64,000 nucleotides of DNA from Cephalopachus bancanus (taxonomy: Eukaryota > Chordata > Mammalia > Primates > Tarsiidae), in assembly GCA_027257055.1 (NCBI GenBank), contig JAPVLO010001830.1:19516-83515 (forward strand). The letters run 5' to 3'. The notes below the pieces were generated by a model, which was not told the origin of the DNA, made no database searches, and worked only from the letters and a program-made list of their open reading frames with translations. Every line of letters starts with the position of its first letter. Within the stretch, counting starts at the first letter, position 1. Of the stretch, positions 1 through 64,000 are shown in pieces. The translations under genes were made by a program, and so were the position numbers.

Positions 1-147
1 TTTATTTATGCCAAGAGAATAGAAACAGGAGAAAAATTGATTTCTATGACTTTACTGTTTGGATTGCTACTGACTGTGGTCTTGCTGGTAAAATCATAAA
101 ATGTGAATGGAATATTTTTATCCTTGTTAGCAAGACTTAAAGTCACA

Positions 148-195
148 ATAATAATAATAATTATATATACACATATATATATATATATATATATA
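148..195. repeat. AAT/AT microsatellite
   Basis: An (AAT)n run passes into an (AT)n run of about 20 bases. Confidence 0.9.
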
Positions 196-626
196 AAATC
201 TCTTAGTCTGTTTCTTATGATAACATTCTGCTCTGTTGAGTTCAAAGCACACTAAATTAAAACCAATTAAACAGAGCGGCATGTTATACACCTGGGGTTG
301 GTTCACTCCATGGAGTCTGACGAGGCTCAAAACAGTGAATAAACAGAGAGGACCAAACCCCAGAGTTTGGTGCTCACTTTAGGGCATACTTACATCTCAA
401 ATGACCACTCAATCACATAGTATGTATTTTAATAAATTTACCCAGCTATTTCACGAAATGCATTGTGGAAGGGAAAAAAGAACCCCGCCACTATCCCATT
501 TGAATATATTTCACCAGATTTAGATGCTGAGTTCTGAAAAAGATTTTAGGCTATTGGGAAATATATACATATGCTACATGATAGTCCCTGACTGGCCACT
601 ATACAAATATTATTTCTACGTATTCT

Positions 627-921
627 TTTTTTTTTTTTTTGAGTTGGAGTCTCACTCTGTCGCCCAGGTTGGAATGCAGTGGCACGCTCACAGCCACCAC
701 AGCCTCAACCTACTGGGCTCAGGCGATCCTTCCACCTCAGCCTTCCAAGTAGCTGGAACTACAGGCATGCGCCACCATGCCTGGCTAATTTTTTGGTTTA
801 TCGTAGAGATGAGGTCTCACCAAGTTGTCCAGGCTGGTCTCAAACCCGTGGGCTCAGGCAATCTTCTTACCTCGGCATCCCAAAGTGCTGGGATTATAGG
901 TGTGAGCCACTATGTCCAGCC
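627..921 (-). mobile_element. Alu SINE
   Basis: Poly(T) at the left end, then the reverse complement of a dimeric Alu ending in a diverged GGCTGG-type head. The middle linker differs from human Alu and the tail begins GAGTTGGAGTCTCACTC on this strand. The peptides readable in it are Alu translation, not a gene. Confidence 0.95.
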
Positions 922-2849
922 CTATATGTTCTTTTTTTAAAAGGTGAAAATATACTAGCAATTTATTTCATTGAATTAAAATATTTAAGTAGCTATACCT
1001 AATGAAATTAATTTACTATGAGGGTCAAGTTCTCAAAAATGGGGGGAATATCAAATATCAAATGGGGGGAAAAATCAATTCCTTGTATAGACCAAATAGG
1101 AACTAGAAACAAGGGGTTGAAGGGTCTCTCCTCATTTAATGAAGTAATAATCTTTAGACTCAATTTACTTTCTAAATTAGATTTTTACTTTAGTGGACTG
1201 GTCAAATTCTGACATGATGAACTGCCCAAATTTAGATTTTGGAGGAAGGGCACTAAATGTGCTTTGTTGAGTGAGGTTTCAGACATGTGGAGATCTTTTT
1301 TTCTTTTATTTTCAGAATTGGCTTTCTGAAATCATGGTGAGCTATTTGTTCATGATGGTAATGGAAGACATGCCATGACACCTTCTCGCTATATCATCTC
1401 TTCAGCTACAATAACTAAAAAAAAAAAAGACTCACATGGATTAATGGTTCACATATTTATCTTCTGCCTTAAACTGAATGAGAAGCCACAGCGATAAAGA
1501 AATATTTCTAAAATGGGGAAAAAAGGAGCTCCCAGAGATAATGACATCTGTTTTCTAACAGCGGGGTACAAAAACTCTGCATTGAGACTCTGAGGGTAGA
1601 AGTTCAATGGTTTTTATTAACTGAAAAATAATCAGCTAATGAACATGTATATTAAGATACAAATAAAACTAATTAGGGGATATGCCTACTGGGATGAAAT
1701 AAACCTAAGTACAAAATAAAGTACTGCAAAGCAAAAGGAATATCAAAATTACTTGATCAAAGGAGTTTTCAGGTCTTATGACAGATACATCAAGCAAACA
1801 GACCAACAATATATCTGGTGTGTATTTAAACTGTATAAATAGTTAAGAACTTGACAAATTACAAAAACAAACACAAAAGATTCTATCAGCTTTCACACAA
1901 AGTTATGGTATTTCTTACTACAAGGTTCAGAATTTGCGGGACTACTATTTCCATTAGTCAAAGACTCTCAAAAGTCAAGATCTTTTCTGTTCATCAGCAG
2001 TCTTTTTGACATTGTTTGGCAAAATTCGAACTTCCATGTTAGAGTTTATTCAAAGGCAAATGCTCCTTGCAAATGGCACAGGATTTAATCACTCAACACT
2101 AATACCAGTTTTATGGTCTTTCAGACTTTGATATAGAACAAACCAATTATAAGAATACAATTAATAGCAAGGGCAACTGTGTTGAAAATTACAGAACTGA
2201 CAGAAGGAACACACTGCCAGACTTGCATGACTACTAATTTTAACTTAATTTCAGCTGCTTTGGGAAAATTGTTGTCTTCTGGGAGAAAACTTCACCACTT
2301 GCTCCCATCCAAAAATCACTTCTAGTGAAAACAAATACTATAATGGAGTATTAGCTAAATCTATTCATGCAACCATAATCTTTGGAGAAAAAATTTGTTT
2401 AGCATTCATCAAGTGATTTTTTTCCCTCTGAAGTCAAAATCTGAAATATCAAATGCAGCAATGAAAATCTGAAGTCATTTTAACAATCGGGTAATGGGGG
2501 TGTGGGGTAGTGGGAGGTACAGTTGGAAGTGTACGTATATTGATTGTCCATCAATTCTGTCCACCCCCAAAATAAATGGCTGCTGCTTCTTATGGAAAGA
2601 AGCCTGTATAGCCTTCTCAATTGCATCTGTGACATTTTATGTAACTTGCTTGACTATCTCCTTCAACCTCACGGTGAAAGATCTGGGATCAGGAACAGTG
2701 AGTGGTTTATTCATCTCGTATCTCTAGTGCCTGGTCATTTTAAATTAATCATTTAAAACATTTTAAGTAAGTCCAAACTCATCCTTTAAATGCCATAGAC
2801 GGAGAAGCAACCTGTATTTTCGGAGATGAGGTATAGATTGTTGGATGTG

Positions 2850-2960
2850 CTGAAACTGAGCTAATGTGGAATCAGATCCGATTTAGAACATGGCTTCACC
2901 ATTTACCTTTGTTTTCTAACTGTTAAGTGGGGGATCATAACAGTATGTTGGTAAACAGGA
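2850..2960 (+). repeat. MIR SINE remnant
   Basis: Diverged match to the MIR core (GGCTTCACCATTTACC, then TTAAGTGGGGGATCATAACAG). Confidence 0.5.
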
Positions 2961-4312
2961 ACAACAGCACATTATTTATTGAGAAAAATCAACAATGGAC
3001 ACAAAGTGCTTTCCCTAGTGTCCCACATGTAGTAGGTGCCCCATAAATGTTACCTGCCATGACTATTATTATTAAAAACAATAAGGACAGCAGCAAACAG
3101 ACTATTAAAGAGAATCTCTCAGGCTGGCAGGAAAACATTAGAGCGATTTGTTTTAGTTCTGAAGATTCAAATATTCCAATGTAGTAGTCCTCAGAGAGTT
3201 GAGATTCAAAATGAAGTGCTACAGTGTAGCAAATAATAGTTATGTAGGACACCTGTTGGGGGCTGTCAACTTGGGGAGAATAAATCCTGGCTGCTGCTCA
3301 TCTGAATAGCAGGCAAAGGAAGGTTTATCTCTTGAAGAAAGAAAGCAGAACTTTCCCCTGCCAGGGGGCAGAGGTCAAGTCAAAGGATAAGACACTATAG
3401 AGGAGATTTGCCAAAGAAGACCAACTATAGATACTATGGTTGTATTTATGAATTCAGAATTAATATTTCCTTCACCATTCTTTGATTTCCAGTGACTTTG
3501 GAGGGGAGAGGTAAAAGGGTTTTAAATAATCAAGGCTGTCAGATAGTATAATTAATTTAAAAATTAATAGTACTCTAAGAGGCAGACCATAAAGAGAATT
3601 CATCTAAAAACTTGAGTAAGAGAACGTATGGCAAGTTTTAGTTTGGTATATATCCAATTATATACACAAAGGCAAAAGGGAAACAATATGTTGGACTGAA
3701 AATAAAGTCTTTTAATGGAACATAAACTTTAAATATCATTCAACAATAATATGAATGAATACTGCATTTGACAAAAACTGGCACTAGTAGTACTCTACTC
3801 TTTTGTACTCAGGGATTAAACAGCATCCAGGTTGTCAGTTAGCTCCTATTTCTACTTAACACTCTTTGAATGCTATGTTTATTCCCCACCATAGTGTAAA
3901 AACTTTGACATTTTTGATCTCTAATATATTATAACTGGTATTCAAGTCATAATGTAATTTAGGGAATATCCCTAATATCAGATTTTCTTCCATTCAGATT
4001 TTTTCTTACTAATTTTTAGGACATGGTATATATATTTCACTCTTAAAATCAGGCAAATATGTTACATAGCTTGCGAAATCCAGGAAATAATGGAGTTGTA
4101 TCTCTTAACAATATAATATATTGCAATGTCTTATTAAGAAAAAGAGAGAGGCTTTAATGATAATTTAATACAACCTCAAATGAATGATTACAATATACAG
4201 AACAGAAGTAACATAGCCTTTATCCCCTTAAAATATGACTTAACAGAAAAAGTTAAAAGTTTGTCAACATATCCTGTATGACACATTGGTACAATCAATT
4301 CTAGAAGGGAGG

Positions 4313-4586
4313 GATGGGTGCGGTGGCTCATGCCTATAATCCCAGCACTTTGAGAGGATTGCCTGGGCTCAGAAGTTTGAGACCAGCCTGGACAACATGG
4401 TGAGACCTCATCTCTACAAGAAATAAAAAAAAAATTAGCTGGGCTTGGTGGTGCATGTCTGTTGTCCCAGCTACTTGGCAGAAGGATCGCATGAACCCAG
4501 CAGGTCAACGCTGTGGTAGCTGTGAGTTTGCCACTGCACTCCAGCCTGGGTGACAGAGTAAGACTTTGACTCAAGGACAAAAAAAA
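4313..4586 (+). mobile_element. Alu SINE
   Basis: Dimeric Alu with GGTGGCTCATGCC box A region, right monomer and poly(A). It keeps CACTTTGAGAGG and CCAGCCTGGACAACATGG, so it looks older than the lineage-specific copies. Some bases of the left monomer are deleted. Confidence 0.95.
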
Positions 4587-4741
4587 GAGTAAGGAGGATT
4601 TGAAATTTTTAATTTAGTTTTAATTTAATTTTGGTATTCATAGTAGTTCTCAATTAATTTTTGTTGGTTTGTATGTGGGATATGCAGCTTGTGCAAATGA
4701 TGTCAGCTTAGTTAAAGCTTAAGAATGTAAAATAATACTAT

Positions 4742-5085
4742 CTAAAAAAATCCCATATACAGGATGGGATATTACACAGCCATAAAGAAGAACAAAATTA
4801 TGAACTCTGCGGCAACTTGGATGGACTTAGAGTCTATAATACTGAGTGATCTATCACAGAAACAAAGAACTGAGTACTACATGTTCTCACTTATAAGCAG
4901 AGTCTGAATAATTATCATAATACTACAAGAAAGGGATTTGCAAGGAGGGGGGATGCACTTAATCAATTAGGGTACCTGATCTCAAACCAGGTGAAGTTGG
5001 GACCGAAGTGAGCCCCAAACTTTACCTGTTCATTTGTATACCTAACCCTGAATTGTTCCCCACATCTATAAGAAAAAAAAGCTGC
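4742..5085 (+). mobile_element. L1 LINE 3' end
   Basis: Starts with the end of ORF2 (GGATATTACACAGCCATAAAG, ATGTTCTCACTTATAAGC are typical L1 sequences) and runs through a 3' UTR to AATTGTTCCCCACATC and a short poly(A). Confidence 0.8.
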
Positions 5086-5203
5086 TATCTAGAAAAACTG
5101 TACCCTACCCACTAGTTTCTTTAATTTTACCCCTTCTTTTTGGCTGAGATTGAAGCCAAGTGCCATGATCCCTTCATTTTCAGTAGCATGGCTTCTAAGC
5201 CTA

Positions 5204-57574
<52,371 letters not shown>

Positions 57575-58387
57575 CTATGGTCTCCTACATAACATCTCTC
57601 TAACACCTTGGAAAGAAGGCTCGAACTACGTCTAGGGGGAAAGTCAAATGCCCTTGCTCACTCTTAGCCGAGAGAGAAAATGAGACACAGGAACATTATG
57701 ACTTGCTCCCTAACTCTCAGCCATCCAGACTTTAGGGCTGAGACAACAGAGATTTTTCTTTCTAACTTCTAGTTCTGTCTTAAGGCAACCAGATCATTTG
57801 CCCTCCTTGCCAAGATACTGACGACAACAGTAGTTAAAGCAGAGAGGACAAGAGCAGTTAGTTTTAGGTGCTGAGGCCACAGAAATCAGCCAACCCTAAA
57901 CATTCAGAGAGAGCCCTGCCAACCACAACTACTTTCTATGTGAGCAGCGCTTACTTGAGTACAGAAAAGACAAATGAAGCATTTTTTAAAATCAGAGGCA
58001 GTAGGAAATAGTGCTTAAAAACTAAGGTTTTCTAGAAAAGGATGGTGGGGAATTCTTTTTTAGATACCATCAAAAATCTAATTACAGGTACTTCCTAATA
58101 ATACAAGTAGAATAGAAAATAAAAAACATCTCACTTTCTTCATTCATTTGGGATACTATTACTGTTACACACATAAATTGCTAGTTTTACAGTTCATCTG
58201 GATCCTATTCTTACAAATAATTACATACCATTTAAATCTACTTTTAAAACTACTCCTCTCACTAAATTTGAGGCAAACTGTCTTGTAATAGATTTTAACA
58301 AAGAAAAGAATAATAAAAAATAAGTAGTAAGTTAAACTAAGTTATATTAACGGTACTAAGTGCATTTAATGCATAATTTTATTTAAT

Positions 58388-58388
<1 letters not shown>

Positions 58389-58423
<35 letters not shown>
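58389..58423. repeat. CT/CA microsatellite
   Basis: (CT)5 passes into (CA)12. Confidence 0.95.
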
Positions 58424-58545
58424 CTACACGGTAAATATTATGATGGTCCCATTTTACTGATGGAGAAAACTGAAGAAACATGTAGATATCACAGAGCTAG
58501 TAAAGGAGAGAGCCTAGACTGGGACTCCTTCCATTTCCCTGATAC
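58424..58545 (-). repeat. MIR SINE remnant
   Basis: Reverse MIR: GTCCCATTTTACTGATGG, CACAGAGCTAGTAAAGG, GACTGGGACTCC. The CA run sits in the position of the element's interior. Confidence 0.65.
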
Positions 58546-59082
58546 CAAAACTACAGTAATTATACTGTAGATAATTAAAATACACTTTCTAACTGAGAAT
58601 TTTCCTGGATCTCAACTTTATAAAGGTTGAAAATTAAGGATTCTGTTAAAAAAATTAATGTGATGGTATTTTTTTCAAACTTTATGATGTTGCATATTAA
58701 CATGAAAAAGTAAAATCACTTGTGACTTAGATGCCATAAAATATCTTAATACTTCATATAGCTCAAATACCAAAAATGAGCAGTTTTTAAAAAATCTGTA
58801 TTTGTTTTGTTCAGAAAGGAAATAAAGTATCATTTTCAAAAATGTGAAAATGGTGGCAAGGAAAAGGATTCATTTTTCATTGACTTCACTAAAAATAATA
58901 TTTATGACAGATTCCTATTCTGTGTGTTACATGTTATTGATTCTGATTTACTGAATGATTTATCACATAAAGTGTTAGTATTATCATTGCTATCATGCTG
59001 TCATTTTAACTATGCATATCAATACAAACAATAGCACTCTTAAATGACTTAACCATTCAAGATACTAAAAATGTATTAGTTC

Positions 59083-59372
59083 TTTTTTTTTTTTTTGAAT
59101 TGGAGTCTCACTCTGTCGCCAGATTGGAGTGCAGTGGCCGCTCCTGAACACTGCAGCCTCGACCCGATGGGCTCCGGCGATCCTTCCACCTCAGCCTTCC
59201 AAGTAGCTGGAACTACAGGCACGCGTTACCACACCCGGCTAATTTTTTGATTTATTGTAGAGATGAGGCCTTGCCAAGTTACCCAGGCGGTTCTCAAACC
59301 CGCGGGCTCAGGCAATCCACTCACCTCAGCCTCCCAAAGCATGGGATTACAGGCTGAGCCACCTAGCCCGGC
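59083..59372 (-). mobile_element. Alu SINE, lineage-specific type
   Basis: Reverse-complement Alu between two TGTATTAGTTC copies (59072-59082 and 59373-59383). It has GCGGGCTCAGG and CACCTAGCCCGGC ends. Confidence 0.97.
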
Positions 59373-59503
59373 TGTATTAGTTCAAACAACTCATCATTTT
59401 ACTCATTTGGTAAAATTTTTCAAACTCTCCCAGCTTTCTTCCACATTTCTTTTACTAGCGATATTCATGAGAGTATTATTGTGGTTTTAAATTTTCACTA
59501 TGC

Positions 59504-60071
59504 GAGGGGAGTAAAAAAAAACTCAGAATTATTTTGGGGGGAGCAGATCCCTTGTAGTACAGGCTTCCCCCTAGCTAAGTGTTCTCGAAATCCATCGGCA
59601 TCAGTGTACCAGCTAGCATTGATACGAGAGGCTGTGTTCAGCTTCAATGAATTTTTTTGGAGTCTTTCAACATGTTTGCCAATTTCATGATGGGCGATTT
59701 ACGAGAGCAACTGCCCATACTGTGCTGAGTGTTCAGCATTTTTGACCAAAAATGGCATGACCCCTGTGCCCCACCCTCCCTATTCACCCAATCTCAACCT
59801 GAGTGACTTTTTTTTGGTGTTTCCCTGGAATGAAAAAAGTCCTCAAAGGGAATGTTTTGCCTACGTGGAAGAGGTGAAACAAAAATGGCCGAAGCACTAA
59901 AAGGCATCAAAATCGGCGAATTCAAAAGCTGCTTTGAGCAGTGGAAAAACCATCTTAATAGGTGTATTGCATCAAACAGAGAGTACTTTGAAGGTAACTG
60001 AAGTTTAAGCATGTAAAAATAAATATACTTTTAAAAATAAATAAATTCCAGGTTTTTGGGGGTCCCCCTTG
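59504..60071 (+). mobile_element. mariner copy 3, internally deleted
   Basis: Left end diverged (GAGGGGAGT, then CTCAGAATTATTTTGGGG), right end GGTTTTTGGGGGTCCCCCTT. Contains the same junction as copies 1 and 2. The right part is a frameshifted transposase C-terminus (AEALKGIKIGEFKSCFEQW, then NREYFEGN). About 570 bp. Confidence 0.85.
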
Positions 60072-60514
60072 TCTGAAACAAACATCTACTTCATGTACCC
60101 AACTCATTTTCTTAAATGCCCACATAGTCCCAAATCTGCAGATACAGCAACAGATGATGCATCTTAACAAGTCGACTATTAAGGGAAAAATCCATTATAG
60201 ATTTTGTCCAAATATATAATTTAAGAGAGAACAAAATAAAGCTGAAACAACTTCTCTTTTACAGGATTAAGGCCTGGAAAAGAAATTAAATATTACATTG
60301 AGGTGATATTAGAGCCAATGACTTGGTCATTCTACTTGCTTGGTTCTAGATTCCTCGCAGACTTTTCTCATTTTAATATCGCAGAACTCAAAATACCCCT
60401 TGGTATTCTGGTTTACTCTCTTTGACAAAGTGGGTCATATGATAAATTAGAGCAATAGCTGCTTAATCTTCTAAGGGACTATGGAACTGTGACTACATAA
60501 AGAATCATAGGATA

Positions 60515-60818
60515 GCCGGGCTCGGTGGCTCAGCCTGTAATCCCGCGCCTTTGGGAGGCTGAGGTGAGTGGATTGCCTGAGCCCGCGGGTTCGAGACCCC
60601 GCGGGTTCGAGACCCACATGGGTGGCAAGACCTCATCTCTACAATAAATCAAAAAATCAGCCAGGCATGGTAGCACATGCCTGGAGTTCCATCTACTTGG
60701 AAGGCTGAGGCGGAAGGATCGCCGGAGCCCAGCAGGTCGAGGCTGTGGTGGCCGGGAGCGGCCACTGCACTCCAGTCTGGGTGACAGAGTGAGACTCCAA
60801 CTCAAAAAAAAAAAAAAA
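60515..60818 (+). mobile_element. Alu SINE, lineage-specific type with duplicated box B
   Basis: Head GCCGGGCTCGGTGGCTCAGC. At 60584-60614 the segment CCGCGGGTTCGAGACCC occurs twice in tandem. Tail CTCCAACTC plus A15. The poly(A) purity suggests a young copy. Confidence 0.96.
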
Positions 60819-62171
60819 GAAATCAGGACAACCGACTGATGGTGTGGAGATTAAGTCACACTGAACTGGGAGGGTGGGAAGTGGGGGAGTGGAGGGAAGA
60901 TGAGCAGGTGGGAGCAGGGACTTGAGGTGGATGGGGCATTGGGTGACTAGGGCACTGGAGCTGGTGGGAATCGGGGGGGCGATCTTCCTGAAATCACTGG
61001 TTCTCCAAAGAGCCTAGTAATTTGTCAGTGAATCTGATTCCCCAGCACCAAAGAATTTTTCTTTTATGAAAAGGAAGCAAGAAGTACAAAGTTCAAACTC
61101 TCAGAGAAGAAGAAAGGTAGGTTCCATGGTAAAATCACATGCATTCGATTCAGCCCCTGGAGGGTGAACAGCAAAGTTACAGGAGGGCCTTCTTTAAGTA
61201 GAAAATTATATCTTTTTTGTCGCCATCGTCGTGGTCGTTGTTGTTAATAGAAATCTTCATTTTAAATAATGCTCCTCTCCAGACAATTTCGTCTCCCCAT
61301 CAATGGGATTCAGCAGGTAGTCCGATAAAGAGATTCAGGATTCTAAACTTCCCGAAACAACAACAAGATGTAATACTGCATAACTACAGGAGACCCATTT
61401 AGTGTCCTCACGAAAACAGGAAATTGAAGCAGAATTAGGTCACTCGGGTTTTTCATACAGATTGAACAGTAACTCAAGAGGGATTACTGATCTGGCAAGA
61501 AAAAGCTCCATTAAAGGCACAGATATTTGTTCGGGTCCAGAGGAGAAGTTTATGATTCCTGTAGCAGAGTTATTTGAACAGAAAATGACACTGGTACATT
61601 TCGTTCCTTTGAGGAGCTGAGTGACACTTCAAAGAGAGAGGGAGCAAGTGTGTGGGACTTTTCGTAACTCTGCTGGCAAAGTGGCTACTGGTAATTTTTA
61701 GAAGGAATATTTAGGGCTGCTATGGAGACAAGGGCAGGACCGAAAAAAAAAAATCACAGGTAAGAAGCCTAGGCTTGCTTCTTGAAGCAAGGAGGCTGTA
61801 TTACTGTTTCCACACTAAATTCTAACTTGATTCCCAGGAGGACTGATAGAATTCAGATGCTCTTCCCAAATAAACCCCTTCAAGTATGCAATACATCTTC
61901 TATGCAAACATTGGTGAAACTAGTTTACGTGCCAATTTGACAATTCCTGAGGAACTTTTCACCAAACATCTAACTCTAAGTAGAAGAAACTAAAATTGGG
62001 CATATTGAGAAGGCAAACATAATGTGCCAAAAAGAACAACAACAAAAAACAGCACATGGAAATATGTCTCTGATATTTCCTACACAGAAAAGCAGTAAAG
62101 TTCCATTATAAGACAAAGATGGTCAAAAAGAAAGGATCTAATTTAAACAGGAAAAAATGTTTTTGTTTCTG

Positions 62172-62459
62172 TTTTTTTTTGAGTTGGAGTCTCACTCCAT
62201 CGCCCAGGCTGGAGTGTAGTGGCACACTCACAGACACCCCAGTGTCGGCTGCTGGGCTCCAGTGATCCTTCCGCTTCAGCCTTTCAAGTAGCCGGAACTA
62301 CAGGTGCGTGCTACCACACCTGGGTAATGTTTGATTTATTGTAGAGAAGAGGTCTCACCAAGTTGTCCGAGCTGGTCTCAAACCTGTGGGCTAAGGCAAT
62401 CCACTCGCCTTGGGCTCCCAAAGTGCTGGAATTACAGGTTTAACTACTGAACCCAGCTG
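62172..62459 (-). mobile_element. Alu SINE
   Basis: Reverse-complement dimeric Alu flanked by GGAAAAAATGTTTT-like sequences (62150s and 62458-62474). Moderately diverged. Confidence 0.94.
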
Positions 62460-64000
62460 GAAAAAAAATGTTTTAACTAGAGAGCTTGTACAAATCTGAG
62501 GCAAAACTTTCATGACTAATGCTATGACTGAATAAAGAAAGTCAATTTGTCAAAGTTCTGACTTAACGATGAATGAGGAAAAGCAGCCAACTTACTTAAA
62601 AGTCAGAAAAAATTTAAGATTCTGAAAATGTCCTGTCAATTATCATAGACATGGTGAGTGATAATAAAACGGCCAGAGAAATTAACATCTGTTAAAGGAT
62701 TTCTGACACATGATTTTTTCCCAAACTAAGTTTATCAAATTGTAAAAGAGGTTTTTGGGTTTTTTTAAGACCTTGCTTAGATCTTCAATCAGATGATACA
62801 AACACACTGGATCCTTCCAGTTATCATGCTAAATTATTCTATTACAGAAGGTCAAAAGAAAAAAATAGTTCCTTCCCAGTTTTTTACAAGTGCATACAAA
62901 ACTTAATCTGAGCCTTTTAAGAGAGGAATTTAACAAATCTCTGCAGTTGGACAAATTATCTTCATATAGGCAGAAATCAGCTATCGCTCTAACAAAACAT
63001 GCCCTACACTGCTGCCAGTACAAATCGATGCTTCTTCTCCAGGTGACTTTGTGAAAATTCAAATCAAAGAACCTACCAGCTTTTTAGACCCAACTTTGTC
63101 CCAAACAATCATTTTAAAAGCCATACACCTTTACAAAGGAGTAGGTATTCATCAAGTAATAATATTACTTGATTATCATTTATCAATAATATGAAAATGG
63201 CCATCCCACCACATTCTATAATGCATATATTAATACTTTAGAAGATACTGACAGAATATTTTTTTGATACAGAAGCGAAGGATGAAAACTTTTTACACAC
63301 TGAAATAGGCTAAATGGTACTACTTAATGCTGTACACTTTGGGAGACTATCCATTAAAATCACTTTCAAAATAGGTGCTAAGGTCAACTTATTACAAGAA
63401 TAAGTTGTGCAATGAATATTCTGGCAAAAATGATAAAGAACATTTAAGAGTTGCCAAAATAAAAAATTAAAACACACACATATACATACACAAGCATCTT
63501 ATGAGAGTAGTTCACATAGTTTAACAAAGATACCAGTAGCTTTGTATCATCAGGGCAGGAAAAAAATATTAGCTCTTAGGAAGTCAGAATTTTAGAGTAA
63601 CTACATGATATCCATTGCTCCATCCCATTATTGACTTTTTCTACTTTTAGCTTTTTAAAGTTCAATGGCAACATAAAGAATGCATTGTACATAAATACAG
63701 TTTTCTGACCAGGAGTAGGTGAGTATTTAACTTTGTAGCACATAGCAACAAAATCTGCCCATCAACATTGAAATATCAGTTGATGATGAATATCTAGCTC
63801 TCTAGACATACGTGAAATACTGGAAAAGGCAATATAAAAGCCCTTAATGTATGATTAGTAACAGCAGTGAGAGTAAAGTTATTCTTTTCATCAAAAAAGC
63901 TATGCACAGCTAATGGCTAGTTACTCTGATTTCTTTCAGAGTACTTCTCAAGGCTGGTAACATGGTATTTTAGGCTAATAACAAACAAGTGATATGCTTT

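Noticed and set aside
524..940. Open frames of 100-160 codons over Alu elements (also near 4188, 13722, 29402, 41416, 60530)
   Set aside because: They are translations of Alu sequence (HPPASASQVAG-type strings), not genes.
61402..61620. 72-codon plus-strand frame in the upstream intron
   Set aside because: No recognisable domain, no codon or splice support; length is expected by chance.

Overview
The window is vertebrate nuclear DNA and lies inside one large gene on the minus strand. I identify the gene as SMARCA2 (BRM), the ATPase subunit of the SWI/SNF (BAF) chromatin-remodelling complexes. Eighteen internal coding exons can be placed to the base, from 57374 down to 5221. Each is flanked by AG and GT, all intron phases fit, and together they encode residues of about 350 to 1098 (human numbering, anchored on K755 of the Walker A motif, E852 of DEGH and P883 of LTGTP). 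The first exons (QLQ and proline/glutamine-rich part) lie beyond 64000. The last ones (rest of the helicase C lobe, SnAC region, bromodomain) lie before position 1. No other gene and no RNA gene is supported.

The organism is a primate: there are 18 dimeric Alu elements. They are not the usual ape or monkey subfamilies. Most share a variant middle linker, a one-base loss near box A and a tail that reads ACTCCAACTCAAA. I see neither the tRNA-Alu composite of lorises and galagos nor the lemur-type Alu. The window also holds three internally deleted mariner copies, two short inverted-repeat elements and LTR-derived fragments with poly(A) tails. This fits a non-anthropoid primate, and tarsier is my best guess (inference, about even odds).

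Layout on the plus strand: 1-5220 intron; 5221-13332 four exons of the helicase C side and the lobe linker, with a 1-kb minisatellite at about 10170-11210; 13333-22755 a 9.4-kb intron rich in mobile elements; 22756-30533 five exons carrying ATPase motifs I to III and the adjoining helices; 30534-38424 four exons for the acidic linker and BRK domain; 38425-50425 two large introns around one 54-bp exon; 50426-57374 four exons covering the HSA domain and the stretch before it; 57375-64000 intron.

The most striking point is an in-frame TGA at 57304-57302 replacing the codon for Arg373. There are also five further amino-acid changes in this exon and the HSA exon at 53218-53391, while the other exons agree with the human protein as I remember it. 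Either the sequence has errors there, the animal carried a null allele, or the N-terminal half of this gene is under unusual pressure.
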